This document shows, one piece after another, positions 46,448 to 57,184 of a stretch of 64,000 nucleotides of DNA (its first letter is position 1; each line of letters starts with the position of its first letter). Made by a program: the position numbers and the translations under genes. Under the pieces are notes generated by a model. It saw only the letters and a list, made by a program, of their open reading frames with translations. It was not told where the DNA came from and did no database searches. The DNA lies in NCBI RefSeq assembly GCF_026151205.1, contig NC_087072.1, positions 20,674,103 to 20,738,102 on the forward strand. Reading direction: 5' to 3'. The DNA is from Bolinopsis microptera. Taxonomy: Eukaryota; Ctenophora; Tentaculata; Lobata; Bolinopsidae.

Positions 46448-49400
46448 ATGGCAATGGTAACGTCACGTCACATTTCCCATGACCCAGTCAGCAATTTGAG
46501 GGTAAAAGTACGATTAAAACGAATAACATCGACATCTGTGCTGGGGAACATAGCAGAGACATTTGCTAATCCTGCATCTACCGGTAAATCTGTTACCAAA
46601 TAAAAGATATCAGTTTTCCTCTACCCAAATTTGTTTGGGCATCTTTACCAATGAAATTTGTACCTCCAAAATGTAATACAGTGTGATTATATGGTGCAAG
46701 GTACCTATTGTTTGCACCATAACCCTAATACTACTGTTACTACCTCAGGTCAGGATATAGAACTAATGCCTCGTAACGAAGAAGCAGGTGCCACTGAAGA
46801 AGCGACCGTATCCTGGCAGGAGAAGATCTTGAGTCAGAGAGAGATAGAGCTTTATGGAGATGCTATCAACTGTAATACTGTTAGAGAGAGGCACTACCAT
46901 GAGTACGTAGTTTTGTCACCTTTTAATAAGTTAAAATGTATAATTAGTCCAAGAGTAACAATTCTAACTTTCGCGTGCTGAGCTGAGCTGGGTAAATATC
47001 ATCGATTGCATTATAATCGCTGATATTGTTTAAAGAATTTTGAAGCTCTCAAATAAACAGATTTTCATAGTAAGCAACCTGGTAAAAACTAACTGCATTC
47101 ACCTAAAACTTACTTTTAAATCCAAGGTGATGGTTAATAAATAGGTAAAATTGCACTGACAAAATATACTAAATGTGTATTACTTCAGGGTGATTGAAGG
47201 GATGAGGGAACGTAACGAGTTCCACCACCGCCGTATCTACACCTGCGTAGAAGAGGACCCGGCTGTTAGTGATAAGGAAAACATACCTCTTACTTCCAGA
47301 ACCTCCCAGGCTTTATCTTATCTTGAGCACAAGGTCTTTATTGATATTTTCTTTGGTTACTTAATACTAGGTTAAATCTCTATTTACTTAACCTTGATTA
47401 TTCGGGTATTCAACTTAACAGGCATAATATTTATCCCTCAATTACTGATTTTACTTTGAAAAAACTGTAAATTATGCCTTCATTCGCATATATAATATAT
47501 ATAATAATATGTGAATTTCCGTTTAATACCAGATGAGACAAGCGAGACCAGCGGGTCGGAAACAAAACTACACACCCTTACAGCACCCAGTTCAAGTTCC
47601 TTCCAGTGATGTCAACAGGAAATCTAATCATGTAAGTTTAACTACTCAACTTGCTCTTTTAATTTTACTTTAGAAATTAAGTTGCAAGGTTCCTTAAAGT
47701 TAACACCAGCAATCTAGTCCCCTTTCTCGTATTATCTAATATGATATAATAGTTATCATCACAGATTATACGTGTAACTTAGTTATCGTATTTTGATAGT
47801 TTTCTACTATCGTTCACAAAAATGATAACTCGACTTGACTTAAAAACATTCAAAAATTAAAATAATCCGTATTATAATTCTATTCGATAAAAATTGGAAC
47901 CCCTTTTCTTTTCTGAAGAATATTTCTTTGGAATGTTATTGTTCACAACGAATATTATATCTAGGATTGTCTACGCAAATTTATCGTCCTCAGAGAAAGG
48001 ACCGATTCCCCAAACTTGAATCTCACTCACATGCACAAAATCGTTCCGTTCTTGATGCAGCGTCACTGTTTTAGCGTACGTAGGATCATTGTCTGCAACT
48101 TTGAAGTCATAAATATTCTCAGCACCTGCAACAACTCCAATCACTTTATCGTCAGCATAGATTTTTACTCCGATGAGACGTTGCAACTGGCCGTGCCTTG
48201 CATTCCATATTGTTATGCGGAAGATCCTAAACAGAGCACCGAGATTAATCCAAATCTTTTGGTTATGTCCATTGCTAGTATGGGCAAAGCTTCGAACATG
48301 ACTGTTGGGTGACCATAAGTTAGATACCAACTGACCATCAACAGCCAGGGCGCTACCATGACCACCCTTACCATGTACAACGAGTTTATTCATTACGTGT
48401 GATCAGGTGATTGGTTTACCTAATCACGTGATAAGGTGACCCCGTTAACTACCCGTTAAACATTATGGGAATTGTTTAGGGTACCCAATTAAGTTGGTGT
48501 GTCACGCTGTCACATAATCACCCAGTCAATTTTGTTAACGAGATACAGAAAATGCTTGATAACTTTGTCATTTCTAATCTGTTTTGCCTCATGTTTTCAG
48601 ATCATATGCAACATTTGATAATCTACCGTCTCTGACAAAATTAGGCGTTCAGCATGTTCAGAGAAAACAATATAGGTGTTTTAATATTGAATGGGCGTGG
48701 TCTAAAATATTCGAATTTTCAAATTTTGACAACAGACTCCTCGAACCAGTAAGTACAGTATGCCATCTGCAAAGCAACAGCTCTCAAATATAAAACACGG
48801 CGGAGCTATTAAGGCCAACGTATGGGTACTGACTTTTGGCCCACCCTGTACATCAACTGAGGTCTGATCTGACATCTTATGGAGTGATATCAGTCTAACT
48901 TCGGTCATCATAAGTTCTTGACGAGTCTTGATATTCTCAGTTAACACTCCGTTCGCTTCTACTTTAGTTTGGATACCAGCAATCAAATCCTTGTTCGATT
49001 CTATCTTTACTTTGATAGCCTCGATTTCGTCAAGTCGAGCTGTTACGTTGTCTTTGAGATCTTGCCCCAACCATTCTATTTTTCCTTGCAGATCTTCTTT
49101 CAGTTCAGCTGATGCGTTCCCAAGAGCTTGCAACCAGACTTGTTCCAGACCTTCTTGCGGTTTGCTAAACTTTACCTTGATTTCGTCAAGTCGAGCTGTG
49201 ATGTTGTCAAGGGAGATGTTCATCGCCTCAAGACGACTGTTAGTAGAGAAACCTTGGTGCTTCAGTAATGCCAGAGATTCTTTTATGCTAGTTTCCCACT
49301 CCATCCTCACATTAAACGCTGCTTCTCTGATTTCCAAAGCCTCTTCTTTTATCACCAAAGCTTCGTGTATCAGATCATAGGCTTGGCCCTTCAACTTTTG

Positions 49401-52400
49401 TGCTTCCTCCTGCATCTCTATCGTTTTCTCTCGAAGTACGAGCGATTGCATCAATTTGTTTCCAAGTGAACTCAAGCCAGTATCATCCGATAACTGATTT
49501 AGTGAAAATATTTCGGTTTCATCTTGAGCTACGATACACTTTACAACTATGAAAATAATTGTTATATACAACATCTTGAATGATGAGTATTAAAACAAAA
49601 ACGGGTGTATACAACTGAACAGGGCCTGTTTAACATGAAGATTAGTAAAATAATGCTGTTATCGCACCAATATATTAATTACGGTTTAAGGCTTATGAAT
49701 TTTACAGATGTTTCCCTGAACAATTATTTCGAGGGATTGAATAACAAAATTGCAATTCCACTAGACCTCTCTTGAACGTTCTAGAATACATACCATCACA
49801 TTGTCACCTGATTATGTTACCGATGATTATTATAACATAATAATCAAAAATACATAATATATTATCTTATTGTTCTAATTATATAATAGAATACAGATTG
49901 TCGGGTGGTAACACCAATATCATGTTATCAGGTTCAATTGGTTGCTGCCCAGCGGATGTACATAATGGCAGATATTGGCAGACCCCGAGGTCTGCCCAGA
50001 GTGGAGGATGAAGCAGTCCTCTGCGCCGTTACCATGGACACCAACCACGTGCTGAGTGTAACACCGCCCTTGAATAGCGGTGACGCGCACTCAATAGAGA
50101 ACAGTGACGGAGACGTTTGGGAGTACACAGTGGAGCAGGTGGTTCAGGAGTTTAGTGATAAGGATAAGGTCCGCGAGCACGAGGTGCTGGAGGAGCTGTT
50201 CTCCCGCCACGCCTCAATGTTACACAACATGGTGGGAACCAGCTTCACTGACCCGCCTCAAGAGGGCGCAGAGCGCGTGCATGTGTTCGGGGAGATTGCA
50301 CGTGCAGTAGGGTTTGATGCTGATAATCTGTTTGTTAATTACAGTTTCGATCTGCCGCTTGGTTGGTGTGTGGAGGAGGATGTCGAGATGAGAGGTTACT
50401 TATTTTCTACTTTTATATTGTTATTTTAACTTTTTTGGGTTAACAAGTAACACTGTGTACAGTCGATCATAAAGTAGAGAAAATTTATCAAATTCTGGTA
50501 TTCTTTCTGAGAAAATGGTTTATCAATATCATGCTTTTGGACACGAAGGAAAACACACAACGTAATGCTTGAAATCTTTGTAAAACTACATCATTAGAGC
50601 CTGTAAAAACATTTAACTTTAATATAAGCACTCTATCAAGTAAAATTCATATATATAATAATCATCATAATTTATTAACTCAGACGTAAAAATTTTAACA
50701 AAGGCAAAATCTATTCAGTCAAATTTCGTAGCATTTAAGCAATTATTTATTATTTATTATTTATATTTATCACTATCATCACAAATATACAATTAATGTA
50801 ACTTAATAACTCGCAGGGCTAACTCAACGTAGTATCATCAGAGAAACAAAGTCGGGACAGATTGCACACTTCAACCACCCTTTTGAACTGACACTTTTCA
50901 ATAGCACAAGTAAAGACGAAGAAATGGGCGGGCGACCTAGACTTTTTGTTGAGGTTTGTTCACACTTACACTTTGTTCACAATTTGTTCACACTTTGTTC
51001 ACACATTGTTCACACTTTGTTCACACGGTTCAAAATATATAAGACTTTTTTTTAGATCGTTAGAGTTTTAAATCGTTTCTGGATAGTGTCACTTTGAACA
51101 ATCAGCGGTCTTATCTGCCTTGGTAGAGTATCTAGCGGGGGAAACAGGAACTTTAATGTACTGTTCCTCTTTCCAGGAACTAACAATCAGGTACACCCAG
51201 TCGTCGTTGTCTTGCACGTGCAGTCGTCCGTTATTCTGCACGTGTTGCTGCGCGGTGCTTTTCACTTGTTCACCCCCTCCCTGCACTTTGATGTAAGCGT
51301 ACTTTACATTCACAGCCTCGCTGCTCTGCCTGAAATACATAAAGTCGATCAATTTTATGGATTATGGAATGTTGAAATGTACCTGAGAATTATATTATTA
51401 TACTATTATTATATATATTATATTACTGACAAAGTGGTTTGTTCGAAAATTACTAGCAAGCCTGGATGAAGGTATGAAGGTCGTAAGTCGTATGTAACCT
51501 CCCCTTTCTCTTATACGATTCCATTATTACGTTGACTTAGATCTTACTTTAACTTACCCTGGAGCCCTGTGCTCTGCATAAACCAGTTTATCAGTACCAG
51601 CCGGGAAGCTACGACGAGGTACAGGTTTCATTTCAGTCTTCATCTGACAAGCCGTTTTAAAACCCAAAACAGTGGCAAACAAAATTGAGAAAAGAAGATT
51701 ACGACGCTCCTAAGAACCAAAAACTTCTTGATGACGTTACCTTATTAAACTGGGCAGCAAAAAAGAATTGAGAAAATTCAGAGCGTAAAACGGGTTTTAA
51801 TGTAAACTTTTACTGAAGAAACGTCACTGATTAACAGATGGTTTTGATGTCAATAAGCTGAGTTCTCAACAACCGGGGTACTTCACTGGTTTAGGTTTTC
51901 CCCCAGCCCATCTCTGGTTGCAGTATTATACAGTCACGTGATATTTGCAGATATTTCAGAGGACGTCTTGTCTATCTGAAGTTACTTAAACCTTATCGTA
52001 TAACAACCGAGATAAGCACATCGATCAACTTTAAAACAGACCTAATTAAATTACTGGCTAAAGTAACTGGTACCGAGGTGGTTCCTGAAAAAGAAGAGTA
52101 ATGTTCCAAATCACTCAAATGTGCACCCTAGCAGTAGCCAGTAACGGTACCCTTAGCGGTCCCTGACCTAGGGTGCCGTTAGGATTGCACAAGGGTACCG
52201 CAGTGTCGTATCGTTGCCTGTTGGCGCCGGACCTAATTTACCGATTGTTTAAATTCGGCATCTAGCGTCATCTAGCGTCATCTAGCGTCATCTAGCGTCA
52301 TCTAGCGTCATCTAGCGTCATCTAGCGTCATCTAGCGTCATCTAGCGTCATCTAGATGACGCTAGATGACGCTAAATGACGTTATATGACGCTATCTAGC

Positions 52401-55400
52401 GTCATTTAACGCTAGTTACGCGACAATGTCGCCAGGCGACAGCTAGCGCTATTTGCATAGAATTTCTGGCCTTTTTGTAGGCGACATCTAGCGCTATATT
52501 TCGTCACGACATCAGACAACATCTGACGACATCTGACGTGGCGACATTTAGCGCTAGATAGCGCTAAATGTCGGTTTGCGACAGTTCACGCTAAATGTCT
52601 CGGCGCTGGCTTTTAATAATTTGACATTGGTTTTCATGGTATTGGTGTTTGCAGCCGAACAAAACGGTTTTACAAAACCCCTAATATTAACCCTAACCCT
52701 AACAGTAGCAGTAACATTAATCCCGAAACTATCCAATCCATATTATGCCCTTACCCTTACTCTAACTCTCTAACAAGCTACTTGTTTATGTTACTGAAGG
52801 AAGTTGGGACAAACTCTAAAGAGGAACTGTGAACCCTGATGCGGGACAGGGATATATGGAGGGCGTTATCTGGCGTAGATCGGACTTAGTTCCGACATAG
52901 TAGTAGTAATAGTAGTAACTCTCTAACCCTATTATACCTGAAAAGTTTCAAGAAAATCGTACGGTAGGATCCGCCATAAACTATTGCTAGCGCTATCTAG
53001 CGCTATATGTCGCGAGGTATAATAGGGTTAGAGAGTTACTATTAGAGTTTGATTGGGCGACATCTGTCCGACAGCGACATCTGTCGGACTCAGAAAATAG
53101 GTTATTCGGATAATAGTTTATGTCGGATCCTACCTTACGATTTTCTTGAAACTTTCTATAAAGTATGGTGGTTATAGGACGGATAATCTGTGTAAGTTTG
53201 AGCGAATTTCTATGTGCCAAATTTGAGATATCACCTTAAACACACAAATATCTCCAATTCGGTGCTTTGCAGTGGTTCCAAGGCATATATCTGGAGATCC
53301 AACGATACGATTTTCTTGAAACTTTCTAGATCTTGGGTGAATTTCTATGTGCCAAATTTGAGATATCACTTCAAACACAAGAAAATAGTGCTGTCGGACA
53401 GATGTCGCTGTCGGACAGATGTCGTGTTACCGTCGCCCACAAAAAGGCCAGAAATTCTGTGCAAATAGCGCTAGCAGTAGCTGTCATAACTAGCGTTAAA
53501 CTAGCGTCATATAGCGTCATCTAGCGTCATCTAGCGTCATCTAGCGTCATCTAGCGATATCTAGTGCTAGATGGCTACATTGGGAAGGTGCCACGCAATT
53601 AGCGATGACGCTAGATGACGCTAGATGACGCTAGATGACGCTAGATGACGATCTAGATGACGCTAGATGACGCTAGATGTCGAATTTCAACTATCGGTAA
53701 AGGTCCTTGGCGCCTCCCCCCCCCTGCTGAAAAAGTGCCCCCCTGTTGGCGCCCCCTCCCCTTTTCGCCCCTCCCTAAAATTGAACAAATTAGATGATTT
53801 AGAGGATACGCCGGTAAAATCTCTAAAAAAGTGTGTTTCTAGAGCAAAACGCACAGTTTTGCTAGCACCGTAGTTAAGTTTTTCGAAATTGTCCCACATT
53901 CAAACGACGATTTGGTGCGCCCCTAAAGCCCTAAGATTTGACGCGCTCCTAAGACTCTAAAATTGCAATTTTTACAAGACTGAGGTACTCACCGTGTGGG
54001 TCTGACTGAAAGAAAAAAGTGTTGCGACGTGTCTAACCATTGCAGTCAAAACAAGAGAGATGAATACTGGAGCTGGAAGTAGACCGTGGAACTCTGGTAG
54101 TGCAGTTCCCTGTTGCAAAACTCTACTGTTAAGCAATGATGCTCGAGATAAGACAGCTGCGAAGGACATGATCTACTCACTGAGAAAATTAAATCGCTTA
54201 AAAGATTACATCATTTGTCTCTGGAATAATGATTAAATACGAATATTAAGAAGATATGCAAAATCCGGATTGGAATATTGTTTATGAATCGCATAGTTTC
54301 GAAATGTTTTCTTAGGTAAATTTCTATTGATCCCGTTTGATGCGACAAGGAAAAGGCTCTTATCAGGAAAGGAATTATTCAACGTTTCCATGTGACAACA
54401 TCGTATTCATGATCTAAAAATATTTCTATCAAAAATTCAAAACATAAAAATCATAAATTTGAGGCAAAATTAGTGCACAATTATTTTTAATTCAATAAAC
54501 TTTTATTTATCCAAAAATGCGATACAAAAAGTCATAAAAAAATTATTTGATACGACGACAAACTTTTATAGCAATAACGTACACTCCTAGAAATACTACA
54601 AGACTAAATATACTACACATGATTACAAAAGCGTAGAATGCTACAACGGTGAACAAGGTAGATGATGTGAAGTGTGTAGGTATGTATCTAGTGTGACGCG
54701 AAATGGCGGGAATGGCATTGACCAATGAGAAGTGCGAAACGTGGGAGCCAAATATGGTTTGATTGAGGAGTAGAGGTAGTGTGTTAAATGCGAGGCGGAA
54801 GTGTGCGTGTTTGAGAGGTGGCCCCAGTACTGAATAAAGTAATCAAACCTATAAATGTCACTGAATATCACTACATGTGTAGACGCTCCCCTGTCTGCAA
54901 AGTATAAATTATGTTGCACCCAGTTATTATATACTTTTAACTAAAAAACTTTTAATGGTTTCTAACTCATCCCTCTTGTTAATGCTGGGTTTGAGCTTCA
55001 AATCAGCATTGCCTCTGCAATCTTTCTTCTAGCTGTGTGCTTTCCGTTTTCAAGATCTCAAATTCTCAATTGGATTCTGACCCCTAGAATCCATTTGGCG
55101 AGAAAGTGGGCGTTCCTAACTATGACAGTCTACACTCACTAGTATTAAACGATCGGGAATTGTGTCCTGATATCAAGAACAGAAAAGGAGAGAAGTGTGT
55201 CTCTACAATTTGGTTCTATCAGAAGTGTGTCTGATAAATAGGCTGCCGAAGTGCGTGACTCATTCTGTATTCACGCGTGACTACAGAAAATTCTTGCCAT
55301 CCGCACACTTACACGCACTGCAGCTGTAAGATAAGTGTTGTAAAGATAAGTGCAACTAAAATTTAAATGAATGTAACCTGCGTCCTGCACTAAAAGGGCT

Positions 55401-56751
55401 CTAAAAGATGCTGCAATACAAAAGCTACGAAATTACTTTAACCTTACGGACTACTAAGAATTAACTATTTAACTTATGATAAACTGTAATAAAAACCTAA
55501 CTTAACACTAGACCCTAATAAATAGACCCTAGTCCTACTTGACTACAATTGTAATGAATCGCAAAAGCTTGACTAATATTGGAAGGAGTAAGAGAAAATT
55601 TAGCATATCTTAGGTGCTCTCATGAGACGGTCTAAAATATTGAATAAATGTTCTCTTTCCTGAGGTCCTGAAGAGATCTGTCCGCTTTTCTGTAGAGGTT
55701 TATCACGGTGTTAGTCTTCACAGATTCCGGATGGCAGGAGATCTTGTGAAGTGTGATGTCCTTCTGCTATGGCTTACCGATCTCATCCTCAACAACCTGT
55801 GAATATACTGTCACTGAGAGGGTAATGTTGCTAACCCCAGCATTGATCCCATCAAACTGTAACGATACTAATCTAGTATAAACTAAGACAGGACCCCGGC
55901 AGGTACGCAGCGTGGACAGCTGGGACCGGGTCAGACTGGAAGGGTACGGGTACCTGACCCTGCCCAACACCACCGGGTGCCACACCCACACTCTCAACAC
56001 CTGGAGACCGGAGGGACCAGACAACACCACAAAACTCCGGAGGTTCTTTGTTGGAGGCACTCCGGAGCTGAGTGATGTGAGATACACTCACGTTCCTAGC
56101 AACTACAACTCTCATCCCGGTCAGTTGCAGAGGTAGTCACGTGGCTTTCACGTGGTCATATCTCCAGAGCCTTGGTATTTGGTTCAGTCTTTGTTATACC
56201 TTGCCATGGCTGTTTTTATCGTTTGTGTTTTAATTCATAATTATAATTATAATTATCTGTTACAGGAAAGTTACTTTAAAACACCAATCATTTCTCAGAT
56301 CAGAGTACATTGCTGGGAAAGTTTGGATTTAAGACGGTCAGTAGTGGCACTGTGGAAGTAAGGGTGAACATCGTCAAACAAACCATGCCTTCCTTCACTG
56401 AGGACAATCAGAAATACAAACGTGTCGCGCTCAAGGTTTGTTTAAAATACATTTTACATACTTGTCAGCTTCATTGAACTCAACCTGTTACTTACAAAAG
56501 ATTGGAGGATTGACGTCATAATGATTTCTTTTTGGTAATTTTAAACTTCAAACAATACCCAGGATAAATACGGTCGACCAGGGGTTCAAATGGCTCTACT
56601 GGATGCTATTGAGACATTCTCTAAAGCCAGAAAGCGTCTAGAGTCGATGAGAACGACGCTGGAACCCTCACTGTCTCGATTAGCTAGCAATATATCCACT
56701 GAACAGAGCATCATCAAGCGATGGAGTAAACTAACCTTCAGTAAAGAATGA
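46448..56751 (+). CDS. MKS1: MKS1, B9-domain ciliary transition-zone protein
   Basis: Nine exons: 46448..46583, 46749..46902, 47189..47333, 47533..47631, 49932..50394, 50817..50953, 55903..56119, 56299..56435 and 56563..56751. All phases agree and give 558 residues, close to the family's usual length of about 560. Recognisable blocks: DPVSNLRVKVRLKRITS, VSWQEKILSQREIELY, RRIYTCVEED, RMYIMADIG, the B9 domain from about residue 296 (VHVFGEIARAVGFDADNL, IAHFNHPFELTLF, DSWDRVRLEGYG, TWRPEG, LRRFFVGG), and the C-terminal LLGKFGFKTVSSGTVEVRV. MKS1 works with B9D1 and B9D2 in the Meckel complex at the base of cilia, gating membrane-protein entry. Intron 4 (2.3 kb) and intron 6 (4.9 kb) hold antisense genes and a foldback. 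AATAAA at 57031 is the likely poly(A) signal. Confidence 0.95.
47971..48393 (-). CDS. F5/8 type C / fucolectin-like domain protein or exon
   Basis: 140 codons from ATG 48393 covering essentially one discoidin-like fold: HGSALAVDGQLVSNLWSP, IWINLGALFRIFRITIWNAR, RLIGVKIYADDKVIG and VHVSEIQVWG. These match the strand pattern of fucolectin/F5-8C domains, which bind glycans or lipids outside cells. It has no signal peptide of its own and lacks the usual cysteine pairs. A phase-0 join from the secreted coiled-coil exon just upstream (48845-49574) into the AG at about 48370 would supply a signal peptide, so the two may be one gene. Lies antisense in MKS1 intron 4. Confidence 0.7.
   Translation of the reverse strand: MNKLVVHGKGGHGSALAVDGQLVSNLWSPNSHVRSFAHTSNGHNQKIWINLGALFRIFRITIWNARHGQLQRLIGVKIYADDKVIGVVAGAENIYDFKVADNDPTYAKTVTLHQERNDFVHVSEIQVWGIGPFSEDDKFA
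48845..49574 (-). CDS. Secreted coiled-coil protein (exon)
   Basis: ATG 49574 begins a signal peptide (LYITIIFIVVKCIVAQ), followed by about 220 residues of heptad-rich helix (EEAQKLKGQAYDLIHEAL, KEEALEIREAAF, then two NITARLDEI-type repeats). Several N-x-S/T sites are present. The frame runs to a GT donor at about 48844 (alternatives a few codons earlier in phase 0), beyond which the ORF changes character. No globular domain in this exon; most likely it continues into the lectin exon at 48393. Such coiled-coil plus lectin-domain proteins are usually extracellular oligomeric recognition molecules; function here is inference. Antisense within MKS1 intron 4. Confidence 0.65.
51089..54169 (-). 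CDS. Small three-exon protein, N-terminal hydrophobic segment, unknown
   Basis: Exons 53993..54169, 51558..51643 and 51089..51329 have good signals (GTGAGT, GTAAGT) and agreeing phases, giving 167 residues. The N-terminus (MSFAAVLSRASLLNSRVLQQ) is basic and could be a mitochondrial presequence. It is followed by a hydrophobic stretch PAPVFISLVLTAMV, then a polar domain with YIKVQGGGEQ and NDDWVYLIVSSWKEEQYIK. No family recognised. Lies antisense in MKS1 intron 6; its own first intron contains the 1.5-kb foldback and a hAT relic that ends a few tens of bases from the exon 1 donor. Confidence 0.6.
52220..53714. mobile_element. 1.5-kb foldback element with TCTAGCGTCA arrays
   Basis: Outer arms GGCGCCGGACCT..TTACCGAT and ATCGGTAAAGGTCCTTGGCGCC are inverted. 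Next inside come arrays of the 10-mer TCTAGCGTCA (nine exact copies at 52261-52350) meeting their own complement at TCTAGA, then AGCGCTA/TGTCG motifs. Inner inverted pairs: AACTCTCTAACCCTATTATA (52915) with its complement (53015), and TTTCAAGAAAATCGTA (52943) with its complement (53135). A tandem copy of the CTATGTGCCAAATTTGAG block lies at 53213 and 53346. No coding capacity. Confidence 0.85.
53715..53960. mobile_element. hAT relic, reverse copy of the 19.9-23.2 kb element
   Basis: In reverse orientation it matches both sides of the interrupted element: TTTTCGAAATTGTCCCACAT matches 20430-20470, and CAAATTAGATGATTTAGAGG / GTGTGTTTCTAGAGCAAAAC match 23030-23130. Terminal repeats are lost. Confidence 0.75.
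54543..54829 (-). CDS. Terminal exon of an unrecognised membrane protein
   Basis: TTTATTCAG acceptor, then 95 open codons to TAA. The stretch (LAFNTLPLLLNQTIFGSHVS ... TPE-poor linker) ends in a long transmembrane helix (FTVVAFYAFVIMCSIFSLVV) and a short basic KVCRRIK tail, so it would be type I membrane. AATAAA on the minus strand follows near 54510. Upstream exons not located. Antisense in MKS1 intron 6. Confidence 0.4.
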
Positions 56752-57030
56752 TGTTCAGTGCAGTGGATTTACAGACTGTTTATATTTTGGAGCTATGACT
56801 AAAGCTTTAAATTCATATTTTGCGCGAGAGCATGAGTGTATTGACTCGGGAATGTTTTAATCTGATATCAGAGGTTACTTTAAATATTTTGACAGAATTT
56901 GACTGGGTATTTGACCACAAAGTGAGAATTGTAACCGATCGGCAATCTGTAAATAGCTAATATTGATCTGTGTACATATTGTACTATACATATTGTACTA
57001 TCATAAGGTATCTCACCATCATGTCGTAGA

Positions 57031-57036
57031 AATAAA
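57031..57036 (+). terminator. Poly(A) signal AATAAA for MKS1
   Basis: First canonical AATAAA after the MKS1 stop (280 bp downstream) and before the WDR54 start at 57185. Confidence 0.6.
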
Positions 57037-57184
57037 ATATTTTATTTACCAAGTTCAGTCGTTTTATTGAAATAAGTACTTACTTTACCCGACTTTAAAC
57101 ATACTTGCTTAAATCTTAGTAATTAGTCTTGTAAAACAACGATAACAATATAATCCAAACAGCCTGACAATTACAGCCTTAGCC

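Noticed and set aside
48584-48793. Plus-strand ORF with a good acceptor (TTTTCAG) and GTAAGT donor in MKS1 intron 4
   Set aside because: Its phase does not fit between MKS1 exons 4 and 5, which already join exactly in phase 0; entered in phase 0 it hits a stop at once.
52261-52350. CRISPR-like regular array of TCTAGCGTCA
   Set aside because: Units are contiguous 10-mers with no spacers, inside a eukaryotic foldback element.
52680-52705. Telomere-like CCCTAACCCTAAC
   Set aside because: Only two to three units, within the foldback; no evidence of a chromosome end.
55767-56115. Minus-strand ORFs overlapping 55.9 kb
   Set aside because: Antisense shadows of MKS1 exon 7, which has clear homology on the plus strand.
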